Assembly: GCF_007109225.1 (NCBI RefSeq)
Contig: NZ_VJZK01000001.1
Location: 764,731-828,730 of the forward strand
Length of the DNA: 64,000 nucleotides
Source of the DNA: Flavobacterium sp. GT3R68
GTDB taxonomy: Bacteria; Bacteroidota; Bacteroidia; Flavobacteriales; Flavobacteriaceae
Direction: 5' to 3'
The first letter of the stretch is position 1, and every line of letters starts with the position of its first letter. Shown in pieces: positions 50,266 to 58,545 of this stretch. Under the pieces are notes generated by a model that was not told where the DNA came from, did no database searches, and saw only the letters and a program-made list of their open reading frames with translations. A program made the translations under genes and the position numbers.

Positions 50266-51714
50266 ATGTATAAAATGATACTTCTAAGCTTTATTATTTG
50301 TTTTTTCTCCTGTAATCAATTTTCAAAAAAAGAATTGGATACAAGAACAAAGGATCCTGAAACTAATAAAAATCAAATTGTTTTCATCTTCAAAAAGCAA
50401 AATTTTGAGAATTCCGTAGATATTAAAAGTAATGTTTTAGGGAGTGCTATTTTTTATTCTGAAAAAAACGATTTTACAATCATAGAATTAAATCCTAGTA
50501 ACAGTGTAAAAAACGATACAATAGTAAAAAAGGTAAATAGCGATAAAATATGTCTTTCGCACAGATTTAATAAAGTTCAAAAGTTTTTATACGAATTTCA
50601 AAAAGGAGATACTGTTGTTTTTGATTATGAAAAGGGATATCCTTATGTATCAATAATTAATCGAAAAGTATTAAAGTATGACAATAATTTTCTCGCTGAT
50701 ATAAAGATTGAAAAGCCCTTAGAAGATTTTCAATTCGTTCTTAAAAATAAAAGGATTAGAAACGGTAACGAAAACAAAATTTATTTTAAGGAATTAAGTA
50801 ATTATAGGATTAAGGTTGAGAAATTCCTTGATTCAATAATGAACGAAAATTTAATTTCTCCAAGCATTTATGAAATGTACAAAGCCTCTAATAAGTTTTC
50901 GGAAATAAATACAGATAAAACTTTACTTAAATCAATTGTAAGTGATGATTTAAGAAGAGATGATTTATTATACTTAAAGAGTTATAGACATTTTTTAAAT
51001 AATTATGTTGTTCAAAAATTTCATATTAAAACTCAATTTAGTAATGACCCTATGACCTGCAATTCTAAAATTGCATTTGATTCAATAAATAGATCTGCCC
51101 TTTTTTCAAATAAAGTCAAAGAGAGTCTCTTATATACACATTTAGTAAACATAGCAGAGAAAAATTCCACAGTTGACCTAGATGAATATTTCAAAAAGTT
51201 TCAAGAGATAGTTAAAAATCCGGTTTTAAATGAATATATATATGACACTTATCTTCTAGACTACACTAGTTTGAAAACAAATATCAAAGATGTTTATCTT
51301 TTAAATAAAACAAAACAAAAAATCACTATCAATGATGTTCTTTCTCAACATAGAGGCAAAGTTGTGTATGTTGATTTTTGGGCAAGTTGGTGTGCTCCTT
51401 GTCGTTCTGCAATGCCTTCTTCAAGAAAGTTACACGAAGAATATAAAGACAAAGATTTGGTTTTTGTTTACATTTCTATTGATAATGACTTTAATAAATG
51501 GCAAGCTGCATCTGAAAAAGAAGATTTGTCAATTGGAAATAATAATTTATTAGCCATGAATTATCCAAATGCTTTATTTTATAAAGAACTTCAATTGAAA
51601 ACAATTCCAAGATATTTGATATATGACAAAAAAGGAAAATTAGTTCATCAGAATGCTCCTGGCCCCGAGAATAATGAAATTAGATTTGAATTAAACAAAT
51701 ACTTGAAAGAATAA
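50266..51714 (+). CDS. TlpA-like thioredoxin lipoprotein 2
   Basis: A 482-aa lipoprotein (MYKMILLSFIICFFSCNQF, lipobox Cys near residue 16). About 330 residues of charged, mostly helical sequence precede a TlpA/ResA-type domain: KVVYVDFWASWCAPCRSAMP with C376-A-P-C379, and LKTIPRYLIYDKKGK with the cis-Pro. It has the same overall plan as the 451-aa protein 1 but a different N-terminus and membrane anchoring. It probably works beside it as a reductase or isomerase for the cluster product. It ends 3 bases before the exporter gene. Very AT-rich, unlike the exporter. Confidence 0.83.
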   Translation: MYKMILLSFIICFFSCNQFSKKELDTRTKDPETNKNQIVFIFKKQNFENSVDIKSNVLGSAIFYSEKNDFTIIELNPSNSVKNDTIVKKVNSDKICLSHRFNKVQKFLYEFQKGDTVVFDYEKGYPYVSIINRKVLKYDNNFLADIKIEKPLEDFQFVLKNKRIRNGNENKIYFKELSNYRIKVEKFLDSIMNENLISPSIYEMYKASNKFSEINTDKTLLKSIVSDDLRRDDLLYLKSYRHFLNNYVVQKFHIKTQFSNDPMTCNSKIAFDSINRSALFSNKVKESLLYTHLVNIAEKNSTVDLDEYFKKFQEIVKNPVLNEYIYDTYLLDYTSLKTNIKDVYLLNKTKQKITINDVLSQHRGKVVYVDFWASWCAPCRSAMPSSRKLHEEYKDKDLVFVYISIDNDFNKWQAASEKEDLSIGNNNLLAMNYPNALFYKELQLKTIPRYLIYDKKGKLVHQNAPGPENNEIRFELNKYLKE

Positions 51715-51717
51715 TTC

Positions 51718-53913
51718 ATGTCTAAAATTTTTTCAAGCTATAAACAGGCCGATTCTAAAGATTGCGGCCCTACCTGTTTAAAAATAATAGCCAAACATTA
51801 CGGCAAAACCATTAACATCCAGGAGTTGCGAGATTTCAGCGAAACAACCCGGGAAGGAAGTAATCTGTTGTTCCTTAGCGATGCTGCCGAGAAAATCGGC
51901 TTTCGGACATTGGGAGTGAAACTTAATTTAGAAAGATTAAATGAGGCGCCATTACCCTGTTTGTTACATTGGAATAAAGAGCATTATGTAGTGCTCTATA
52001 AAATAAAAAAAGACAAATACTTTATTTCCGATCCTGCTTTTGGATTAATAGATTACAACCAGCAGGATTTTATGAAATTCTGGATTGGAAACAATGCAGA
52101 TGAAACTACTGAAGAAGGAATTGCCTTATTGCTGGAAGCAACACCAAAATTCTTTCAATCCGAATTTGATGAGGAAGATAAAAAAGGCATGGGTTTCGGG
52201 TTATTACTTCAATATGTATTGCGGTACAAATCGTTTTTAATCCAATTGAGTATAGGTTTGTTAGCCAGTAGTTTATTGCAGCTAATTTTTCCTTTTCTAA
52301 TGCAAAGCATTGTGGATGTTGGGATCCAAAACCAGAATATTCATTTCATCTATCTGATTTTATTTGCGATGCTTTTTCTTTTTGCCGGACGAACCGGTTT
52401 GGAATTCATCCGAAGCTGGATATTGCTCCATCTTTCCACACGGATAAATATTTCACTGATCTCTGATTTCTTTATCAAATTAATGAATCTGCCCATTTCC
52501 TTTTTCGATGTCCGGATGACAGGCGATATCATGCAGCGTATTAATGATCATCATCGCATTGAACGAATATTGACTACGTCATCATTAAATGTCCTGTTTT
52601 CTGTGATTAATATGTTTCTTATGGGCGGGGTTTTAGCCTATTATAACCTTCAGATATTTTTCGTGTTTTTCGCAGGAAGTATATTGTATTTCGGTTGGAT
52701 TACCTTGTTCTTAAAACGAAGGGAAGCTTTGGATTACAAACGTTTTTCGGAAGTAAGCCAGGAACAAAGCAAAGTGATGGAGCTCATCAACGGAATGCAG
52801 GAAATTAAATTGCATAATGCCGAGAAACAAAAGCGTTGGGGGTGGGAACATGTTCAGGCAAGATTGTTTCGTGTTTCAATGAAAGGATTAGTCTTAGAGC
52901 AAACACAGACCATCGGATCTTCGGTCATCAATGAAATCAAAAATATCCTGATTATTTTCCTTTCGGCAAAATTGGTTATCGACGGTTCAATAACCTTAGG
53001 GGAGATGATGGCAATAAGTGCTATTGTCGGAAGTCTGAACGGGCCAATTCAACAATTGATTGGATTTGTCCGTGAAGTGCAGGACGCTAAAATATCGTTA
53101 GCAAGGTTGTCTGAGATCCACGAGAAGGAAGACGAAACGCAACAGGAAGAGCATCAGACACATGACATACAAAAAGATGTTGATATTAAGATTGACAATC
53201 TTTCCTATCGTTATCTGGGGTCGGACATGCCGGTTTTGGAAAACTTAAACCTGACCATCCCAGCTCGCAAAGTCACTGCAATTGTCGGGGCCAGCGGGAG
53301 TGGGAAAACTACTTTAATGAAATTGCTGCTTAAGTTCTATGAACCCAATCATGGTGAAGTTACAGTCGGTAATGCACAATTGAAAAATATTTCCCAAAAG
53401 GCGTGGCGAAATAATATTGGTGCTGTTATGCAGGAAGGATTCATATTTAATGATACGATAGCTAATAATATTGCGGTTGGAGTAGATAGTATCAACAAGG
53501 ACCGACTGGTTTATGCTGCGGATGTTGCTAATATTAAAGACTATATTTCGGGCTTGCCTTTGGGGTACAATACGAAAATAGGTTCGGAGGGAACAGGTAT
53601 GAGTACCGGGCAAAAACAACGATTGCTGATTGCAAGAGCCGTGTATAAAAACCCCGAAATGTTGTTTTTCGATGAAGCCACTTCGGCATTGGATGCTAAT
53701 AATGAAAAAGAAATCATGGGCAAATTGGATATGTTTTTCAAAAACAAAACCGTAGTGGTTATTGCGCACCGGTTAAGTACCGTAATGAATGCAGATCAGA
53801 TTGTCGTGCTTGATAAAGGAAAAATTATTGAAATGGGGAGTCACTCTGCATTAGTAGAACAAAAAGGAAATTATTTCGAATTGGTTAGAAACCAATTGCA
53901 ATTAGGAAATTAA
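51718..53913 (+). CDS. C39 peptidase-containing ABC exporter
   Basis: A 731-aa bacteriocin-type exporter. An N-terminal C39 peptidase domain has the catalytic C16 in ADSKDCGPTC, His in WNKEHYVVLY and Asp in FISDPAFG. The six-helix membrane domain covers about 165-450. The ATPase has Walker A GASGSGKTT (G524 onward), signature MSTGQ (629-632, where LSGGQ is usual), Walker B MLFFDEATSALD and the switch His in VVIAHRLS. It cuts a GG leader in the cytoplasm and exports the core. The precursor at 48456 is the evident substrate. HlyD follows after 1 base. GC content and codon use are like housekeeping genes. Confidence 0.94.
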   Translation: MSKIFSSYKQADSKDCGPTCLKIIAKHYGKTINIQELRDFSETTREGSNLLFLSDAAEKIGFRTLGVKLNLERLNEAPLPCLLHWNKEHYVVLYKIKKDKYFISDPAFGLIDYNQQDFMKFWIGNNADETTEEGIALLLEATPKFFQSEFDEEDKKGMGFGLLLQYVLRYKSFLIQLSIGLLASSLLQLIFPFLMQSIVDVGIQNQNIHFIYLILFAMLFLFAGRTGLEFIRSWILLHLSTRINISLISDFFIKLMNLPISFFDVRMTGDIMQRINDHHRIERILTTSSLNVLFSVINMFLMGGVLAYYNLQIFFVFFAGSILYFGWITLFLKRREALDYKRFSEVSQEQSKVMELINGMQEIKLHNAEKQKRWGWEHVQARLFRVSMKGLVLEQTQTIGSSVINEIKNILIIFLSAKLVIDGSITLGEMMAISAIVGSLNGPIQQLIGFVREVQDAKISLARLSEIHEKEDETQQEEHQTHDIQKDVDIKIDNLSYRYLGSDMPVLENLNLTIPARKVTAIVGASGSGKTTLMKLLLKFYEPNHGEVTVGNAQLKNISQKAWRNNIGAVMQEGFIFNDTIANNIAVGVDSINKDRLVYAADVANIKDYISGLPLGYNTKIGSEGTGMSTGQKQRLLIARAVYKNPEMLFFDEATSALDANNEKEIMGKLDMFFKNKTVVVIAHRLSTVMNADQIVVLDKGKIIEMGSHSALVEQKGNYFELVRNQLQLGN

Positions 53914-53914
53914 A

Positions 53915-55207
53915 ATGGCAGAAAATAATACGACATTCGAATTGCGAAGCGAAGAAATACAGGATATACTGAGCCGCGTGCCTCACTGGATGATCCGTTG
54001 GGGGACACTGCTGATTTTTACAATTATAGCGATGCTTGTTTTTGTTTCGTGGTTTGTGAAATACCCGGATGTGATTGCGACACCGATTGTGATTACTACC
54101 AGTGTTCCGCCAGAAAAACTGGTAGCAAGAACATCTGGCAGAATTGAAACCATTTTAGTGAACGATAAGGCTGCTGTATCCGAAAATACTCCATTGGCTG
54201 TGATTGCCAATACGGCGAAATTCAAAGATGTTTTTGTATTGCAAAGCATTTTGGATACGCTGGATATCAATAAAAAAATAAAGTTCCCCTTTGAATTATT
54301 GCGCGATGCGGAATTGGGTGATATCGAAAATGCCTATTCTGTTTTCCAAAAAGACTATGTTGCAAATGAACTCAATAGCAACCTGCACCCATTTCAGGTT
54401 GAAAATAATGCGCAGCATTCAGAGAAGATACAGATCAAAACCCGCCTGACTCTTTTACAGCAGCAAAAAAACCTGAACGAATCGGAATTACAGCTTCAGA
54501 AAAATGATCTGAAGCGTTTTGAAACCTTGTTGAGCAAGGGTGTGATATCGGAACAGGATTTTGAACTTAAAAAATTAGCCTTCCTGCAAGCCCAGAAAAA
54601 TTATAAAAGTTTATTGAGCAGTATTTCCCAATTGCAATCTTCGTTGATTGATAACAATCGGAACAGTTCCAGCACCAGAATCAACGAAACAAAAGAGAAA
54701 ATCAATTTAGATCGGAATTTGATACAGTCTTTCTATCAATTAAAAAAAACGGTTAAAGATTGGGAGTTGAATTATGTGTTGAAATCTTCCATCGAAGGGC
54801 AAGTTTCCTTTTTGCAAATCTGGACCGCCAACCAAACAATTTCCGCGAGCGACAATGTTTTTAGCATTATCCCCACTACTAAAAAAGGGTTTATTGGAAA
54901 GGTAAAGGCTCCGGCGCAAAATTCCGGTAAAATAAAAGTGGGACAACAGGTCAATATCCGATTGGCTAATTTTCCGGATCGTGAATTTGGAATGCTGAAA
55001 GGCAAAGTGAAGAATATTTCGCTGGTTCCGGATAAAGAAGGAAACCTGTTAATTGATGTTGCTCTTCCACAGGATTTGAAAACCAACTACAATAAGTTCA
55101 TTCCATTCCAACAGGAAATGACTGGTTCTGCAGAGATTGTGACCGAAGATCTTCGTTTGTTGGAAAGAGTTTTATACCAGTTTCGGAGTATTGTGAAAGC
55201 GAATTAA
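53915..55207 (+). CDS. HlyD-family membrane fusion protein
   Basis: A 430-aa periplasmic adaptor anchored by one N-terminal helix (about 30-50: LLIFTIIAMLVFVSWFVKY). Next come a lipoyl/barrel half (KLVARTSGRIETILVND), a long coiled-coil hairpin (about 165-260: LLQQQKNLNESELQLQKNDL), the second lipoyl half (SSIEGQVSFLQIW) and a beta-barrel domain (KVGQQVNIRLANFPDREFG). It links the C39 exporter to an outer-membrane channel. No TolC gene is in the window. Last gene of the cluster; it converges on trmN6. Confidence 0.92.
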   Translation: MAENNTTFELRSEEIQDILSRVPHWMIRWGTLLIFTIIAMLVFVSWFVKYPDVIATPIVITTSVPPEKLVARTSGRIETILVNDKAAVSENTPLAVIANTAKFKDVFVLQSILDTLDINKKIKFPFELLRDAELGDIENAYSVFQKDYVANELNSNLHPFQVENNAQHSEKIQIKTRLTLLQQQKNLNESELQLQKNDLKRFETLLSKGVISEQDFELKKLAFLQAQKNYKSLLSSISQLQSSLIDNNRNSSSTRINETKEKINLDRNLIQSFYQLKKTVKDWELNYVLKSSIEGQVSFLQIWTANQTISASDNVFSIIPTTKKGFIGKVKAPAQNSGKIKVGQQVNIRLANFPDREFGMLKGKVKNISLVPDKEGNLLIDVALPQDLKTNYNKFIPFQQEMTGSAEIVTEDLRLLERVLYQFRSIVKAN

Positions 55208-55215
55208 ACCTGCAA

Positions 55216-55920
55216 TTACATCTTCAGATAAAAATCCTTGGTCAAAGCAATATATTCTGCGGTATATTGGTGACGGGCGGTTTCAATAACCAATTCATCA
55301 ACGACCACATCCGTTTCGTTTCGGCTAAAAGCCATTAAGCACCTTTTGATTTCAGTAGTCGGTGTGCCTTTGATACGGGTAATTTTGAAGGGATACAATT
55401 CGCATTCCTGGGCTAAAGCTAAAAATTTGGCTTCTTCCTTAAAAGGGATAATAACGGAGAAAACGCCATTTTCAGAAAGGAACATTGCCGCTGCTTCCAC
55501 CAGTTCTTCAAAAGGCATCGCATCAGCAAAGCGGGCTAAATCCCGTTGTTCATTACTGGAATAGTAATCTTCTGTATAAAAAGGGGGATTGGAAACAATT
55601 AAATCATATTCGTCTTCCGGCTCCTCGACAAATTCGTCCAAACCGGCATGAAAACAAAATAGCCGATCATTCCACGGACTTTTCTCAAAATTGTCGACCG
55701 CCTGTTCATAGGCATCTTCGTCAATTTCCAAAGCGTCGATTTGTTCGGCAAAACTTCGCTGGGCCAGCATCAAAGCAATTAATCCGGTTCCGGTACCGAT
55801 ATCTAAAATACTGTTTGGATTGTTTTCCAGTGGGGTCCACGCGCCAAGCAAAACGCCGTCTGTTCCAATTTTCATGGCACATCGGTCTTGATCAACAGTA
55901 AATTGTTTGAATGAAAACAT
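55216..55920 (-). CDS. trmN6: tRNA1(Val) adenine-37 N6-methyltransferase-like
   Basis: A 234-aa SAM-dependent methyltransferase starting MFSFKQFTVDQDRCAMKIGT. The SAM loop is ILDIGTGTGLIALMLAQ (about 39-55), and the catalytic motif is DLIVSNPPFYTEDY (about 107-120), where NPPF marks N6-adenine chemistry. The start of the protein (FTVxQDRCAMKIGTDGVLLG) is typical of YfiC/TrmN6. ATG at 55920 is preferred over an upstream TTG. The rimM-rpsP pair lies upstream on the same strand. Confidence 0.88.
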   Translation of the reverse strand: MFSFKQFTVDQDRCAMKIGTDGVLLGAWTPLENNPNSILDIGTGTGLIALMLAQRSFAEQIDALEIDEDAYEQAVDNFEKSPWNDRLFCFHAGLDEFVEEPEDEYDLIVSNPPFYTEDYYSSNEQRDLARFADAMPFEELVEAAAMFLSENGVFSVIIPFKEEAKFLALAQECELYPFKITRIKGTPTTEIKRCLMAFSRNETDVVVDELVIETARHQYTAEYIALTKDFYLKM

Positions 55921-55991
55921 GAAGAGATACAATTATGGGTTAACGATATCGGGTTTTTGTAAATAACCAAATTAACGAACCAAAAAAACGT

Positions 55992-56516
55992 TTAAAGATA
56001 CATTTCAATAAGTCCTTCTGGAAGATCCATAATGACCTTTTTATTTTCGCGATCAATCTTAACAAGGAAATGATCAATCATCGGGATGAGGAGTTGCACT
56101 TCGCCGTTTTCGACTTCAAATAAAGGTTGCGCAGTCGAATCGTTAACCGAAACAATTTTTCCGACAACGCCTAAACGTTTGTCTTCGACTTCAAAACCAA
56201 TAACTTCGTGAAAATAAAATTTGTTACCGGTAAGTTTTGGCAACATGTTTAAAGGAAGATAAATCGCATTACCCATAATGGCATCCGCATCTTCCTCGGT
56301 ATTCATATCCTCAAAACGGATTCTGAGAAAATCATTTTTGTGCAGCGAACTGCTTTCAATAAAAAAAGGAACCAAGTGTTTGTTGCATTCAACAAACACT
56401 GATTCCAGGTTTTCGTATAACTCAGGTTCGTCCGTATCTAAATAGGCAAGAACTTCCCCTTTGAAACTGAATTTTTTCGCGATTTTACCTAAATAGAAAC
56501 AATCTTCTTTACGCAT
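55992..56516 (-). CDS. rimM: 16S rRNA processing protein RimM
   Basis: Helps mature the 30S head near S19 and 16S helices 31/33b. The 174-aa protein has the N-terminal RimM barrel (YLGKIAKKFSFKGEVLAYLD, about 7-26) and the C-terminal PRC-like barrel with KFYFHEVIGFEVED (about 98-111) and the tail NKKVIMDLPEGLIEMY. Length and motifs are normal. The ATG at 56516 lies 14 bases after the rpsP stop, the usual rpsP-rimM pairing. Confidence 0.94.
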   Translation of the reverse strand: MRKEDCFYLGKIAKKFSFKGEVLAYLDTDEPELYENLESVFVECNKHLVPFFIESSSLHKNDFLRIRFEDMNTEEDADAIMGNAIYLPLNMLPKLTGNKFYFHEVIGFEVEDKRLGVVGKIVSVNDSTAQPLFEVENGEVQLLIPMIDHFLVKIDRENKKVIMDLPEGLIEMYL

Positions 56517-56530
56517 GAATCGCTACTGAA

Positions 56531-57139
56531 TTAAGCTTGAGCTTCTTCGTTATTTTCTTCTGCAGCAGGAGTTTGCTCCGCCTGGTCGTCCGCTGGACTC
56601 GAGTCTTCAGTTTCCGCTACTACTTCTTCAGTAACTTCTTCTTCAGCTTCTTCAACAGCAGGATTTGCAGCCGCAATAGCATCTGCTTCAGCTTGTGCAG
56701 CTGCAGCTAAACGTTTTGCATTTACATCTTGTTCTGCTTTGAAAGCTTTTGCTTTAGCATCCGCTTCTGCTTTAGATAAACCAGCTTTTTTAGAATCTAC
56801 TTTACCAGCTTTTTCGTCTAACCAAGTAGTTAATTTTGCATCTGCTTGTTCTTGAGTCAAGGCTCCTTTACGAACTCCTCCATCAAGGTGGTGTTTCAAT
56901 AAAGCTCCTTTGTAAGAAAGAATAGCTTTTGCGGTATCTGTTGGTTGAGCACCATTGTGCAACCATTGTACTGCTTTATCAAGGTTTAAGTCGATAGTTG
57001 CAGGATTTGTGTTTGGATTGTAAGTACCGATTTTCTCTAAGTATTTACCGTCTCTTTTTGAGCGAGCATCAGCCGCTACAACCCAGTAAAAAGGTTTTCC
57101 TTTTTTACCGTGTCTTTGTAATCTAATTTTTACAGACAT
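56531..57139 (-). CDS. rpsP: 30S ribosomal protein S16 with a long C-terminal extension
   Basis: A 202-aa protein. Residues 1-85 are a standard S16 (VKIRLQRHGKKGKPFYWVV, then IGTYNPNTNPATIDLN and WLHNGAQPTDT). Residues from about 90 form an extension: a Lys/Ala-rich helical stretch (KAEADAKAKAFKAEQDVNAK), then a very acidic tail (VEEAEEEVTEEVVAETED). Typical S16 is about 80-90 aa. I believe extended S16 is common in Bacteroidota. The tail function is unknown. Confidence 0.95.
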   Translation of the reverse strand: MSVKIRLQRHGKKGKPFYWVVAADARSKRDGKYLEKIGTYNPNTNPATIDLNLDKAVQWLHNGAQPTDTAKAILSYKGALLKHHLDGGVRKGALTQEQADAKLTTWLDEKAGKVDSKKAGLSKAEADAKAKAFKAEQDVNAKRLAAAAQAEADAIAAANPAVEEAEEEVTEEVVAETEDSSPADDQAEQTPAAEENNEEAQA

Positions 57140-57188
57140 AATCGTATGATTAAATTTTGAGGTACTCGACCTCTGTTAATTAAGGGTG

Positions 57189-57196
57189 CAAAGATA
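57189..57196 (-). promoter_or_regulatory. -7 element for rpsP-rimM
   Basis: TATCTTTG on the minus strand, exact consensus, 49 bases before the rpsP ATG. A TTG lies 25 bases upstream of it (57224-57222), slightly long for a -33 element. Confidence 0.55.
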
Positions 57197-57338
57197 CATT
57201 TTTTTTCTAAAAAAGCTAATGCAACCTGACAATTAAACGAATACTAGTGTTAAAATTGGCTTGAACTTTAATTTTTAACTGTTTTTTTTAGTGTTTTTGG
57301 TTTTAAAAACTATTTTTGTGGTATTAAAAACATAAAAA

Positions 57339-57839
57339 ATGAAAAAAGTAATATCGCTTTTTGTCCTAATAATACTATTGACATCCTGTTCAGAGGATAT
57401 ACTAACTAATAATCCTTCACTTCAGGGATTAAGAGATAATTTATTATGGAGAGCCAATGATGTTCGTGGGTACATACGTGCGGATAATTCTTTGGTAATT
57501 GTGGGTTATTTTCAAAGCGAAAAATTGATATTAGCTACAACTTCAACTAATTCCCAAACCTATCCATTAGGAACAAGTGATTCAAAAAAAGCTAAATTCA
57601 AGTATTCCATAAACGGACAGGAATTGATTTATGAAACCGGAATTGGAATCGGTGATGGTGAGATTAAAATTTCTCAATACGACCCTACCAACATGACCGT
57701 TACAGGTACATTTAGATTCAATGCCGAAAAAACAACGGATAATCCTGCCGGAGACGAAATATTGAATTTTCAGGAAGGTAACTTTTATAAGGTAAGAGTC
57801 TATTCAATAGATTCAATGCCGCTCGGAACATTGGATTAA
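57339..57839 (+). CDS. Lipoprotein of unknown function (DUF6252-like, tentative)
   Basis: A 166-aa lipoprotein (MKKVISLFVLIILLTSCSED, lipobox Cys at residue 17). The mature part is beta-rich (LVIVGYFQSEKLILATT, GEIKISQYDPTNMTVTGTF) and ends FQEGNFYKVRVY. The pattern of a sandwich with GTFRFNAE resembles small Bacteroidota lipoproteins I know as DUF6252, but I am not certain. Stand-alone gene, divergent from rpsP. Confidence 0.75.
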   Translation: MKKVISLFVLIILLTSCSEDILTNNPSLQGLRDNLLWRANDVRGYIRADNSLVIVGYFQSEKLILATTSTNSQTYPLGTSDSKKAKFKYSINGQELIYETGIGIGDGEIKISQYDPTNMTVTGTFRFNAEKTTDNPAGDEILNFQEGNFYKVRVYSIDSMPLGTLD

Positions 57840-57945
57840 CAACAAAAACATCTTGAAAAGATGGTTTTTATTTTTATTATTGTATGGTGAGTTAAAAAAT
57901 AAGACAGAAATAATCTAATACATAGTATATTACAGAAAAATAGTT

Positions 57946-57953
57946 TATATTTG
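57946..57953 (+). promoter_or_regulatory. -7 element for the RRM protein gene
   Basis: TATATTTG, exact consensus, 22 bases before the ATG at 57976. Confidence 0.5.
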
Positions 57954-57975
57954 TAATTATTATAAATTCGTACAT

Positions 57976-58341
57976 ATGAATATTTTCGTTGGAAGCCTTC
58001 CGTTCAGTATTGAGGAAGCAGATTTAAGAGAGTCTTTTGAGGCTTATGGTACAGTTGATTCTGTAAAAATTATTACTGATAAATTTACTGGAAGAAGTAA
58101 AGGATTTGGATTTGTTGAGATGGCAAATGACGACGATGCTCAAAAAGCAATCGATGAATTGAACGGTGCTACTGTTCAAGGTCGTGCAATCGTAGTTAAC
58201 AAATCTGAGCCAAAACCAGAAGGTGAAAGAAGAAGTTTTAACAGCAACAGCCGTGGTGGAGATAACCGTGGTGGTGGTGGATATGGTGGAAACAGCCGTG
58301 GTGGAGACAACCGTGGTGGTGGAAACAGAGGTGGTTACTAA
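57976..58341 (+). CDS. RRM RNA-binding protein with an RGG-rich tail
   Basis: A 121-aa protein. Residues 1-78 are one RRM with RNP2 NIFVGSLPF (2-10) and RNP1 SKGFGFVEM (about 41-49). Residues from about 90 are an Arg/Gly-rich tail with repeats of SRGGDNRGGG and NRGGY. The same plan occurs in cyanobacterial and Bacteroidota cold-induced RNA-binding proteins. It probably acts as an RNA chaperone. The tail is encoded by imperfect direct DNA repeats (58249-58341), so its length may vary between strains. Confidence 0.92.
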   Translation: MNIFVGSLPFSIEEADLRESFEAYGTVDSVKIITDKFTGRSKGFGFVEMANDDDAQKAIDELNGATVQGRAIVVNKSEPKPEGERRSFNSNSRGGDNRGGGGYGGNSRGGDNRGGGNRGGY

Positions 58342-58414
58342 TCACTTTTCTGAATTAACATTCAATACAATGCCATAAAATAGCGTTAGCAATAACACTA
58401 GATTTATTCCATAT

Positions 58415-58450
58415 AAAAGCCATTCATCATTTGATGAGTGGCTTTTTTTT
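58415..58450 (+). terminator. Terminator after the RRM protein gene
   Basis: AAAAGCCATTCATCA/TGATGAGTGGCTTTT stem with one G-T pair and a run of T. Confidence 0.85.
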
Positions 58451-58487
58451 GTTGATAACTTCTCGAAATTTTTTATTCAAAAAAAAC

Positions 58488-58495
58488 TACTTTTG
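58488..58495 (+). promoter_or_regulatory. -7 element for dnaE
   Basis: TACTTTTG, exact TAnnTTTG, 50 bases before the dnaE ATG. Confidence 0.5.
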
Positions 58496-58545
58496 ACGTT
58501 CATATATTGTAATTTTTCAGAATTACAAGACCCTCACATTCAGCT

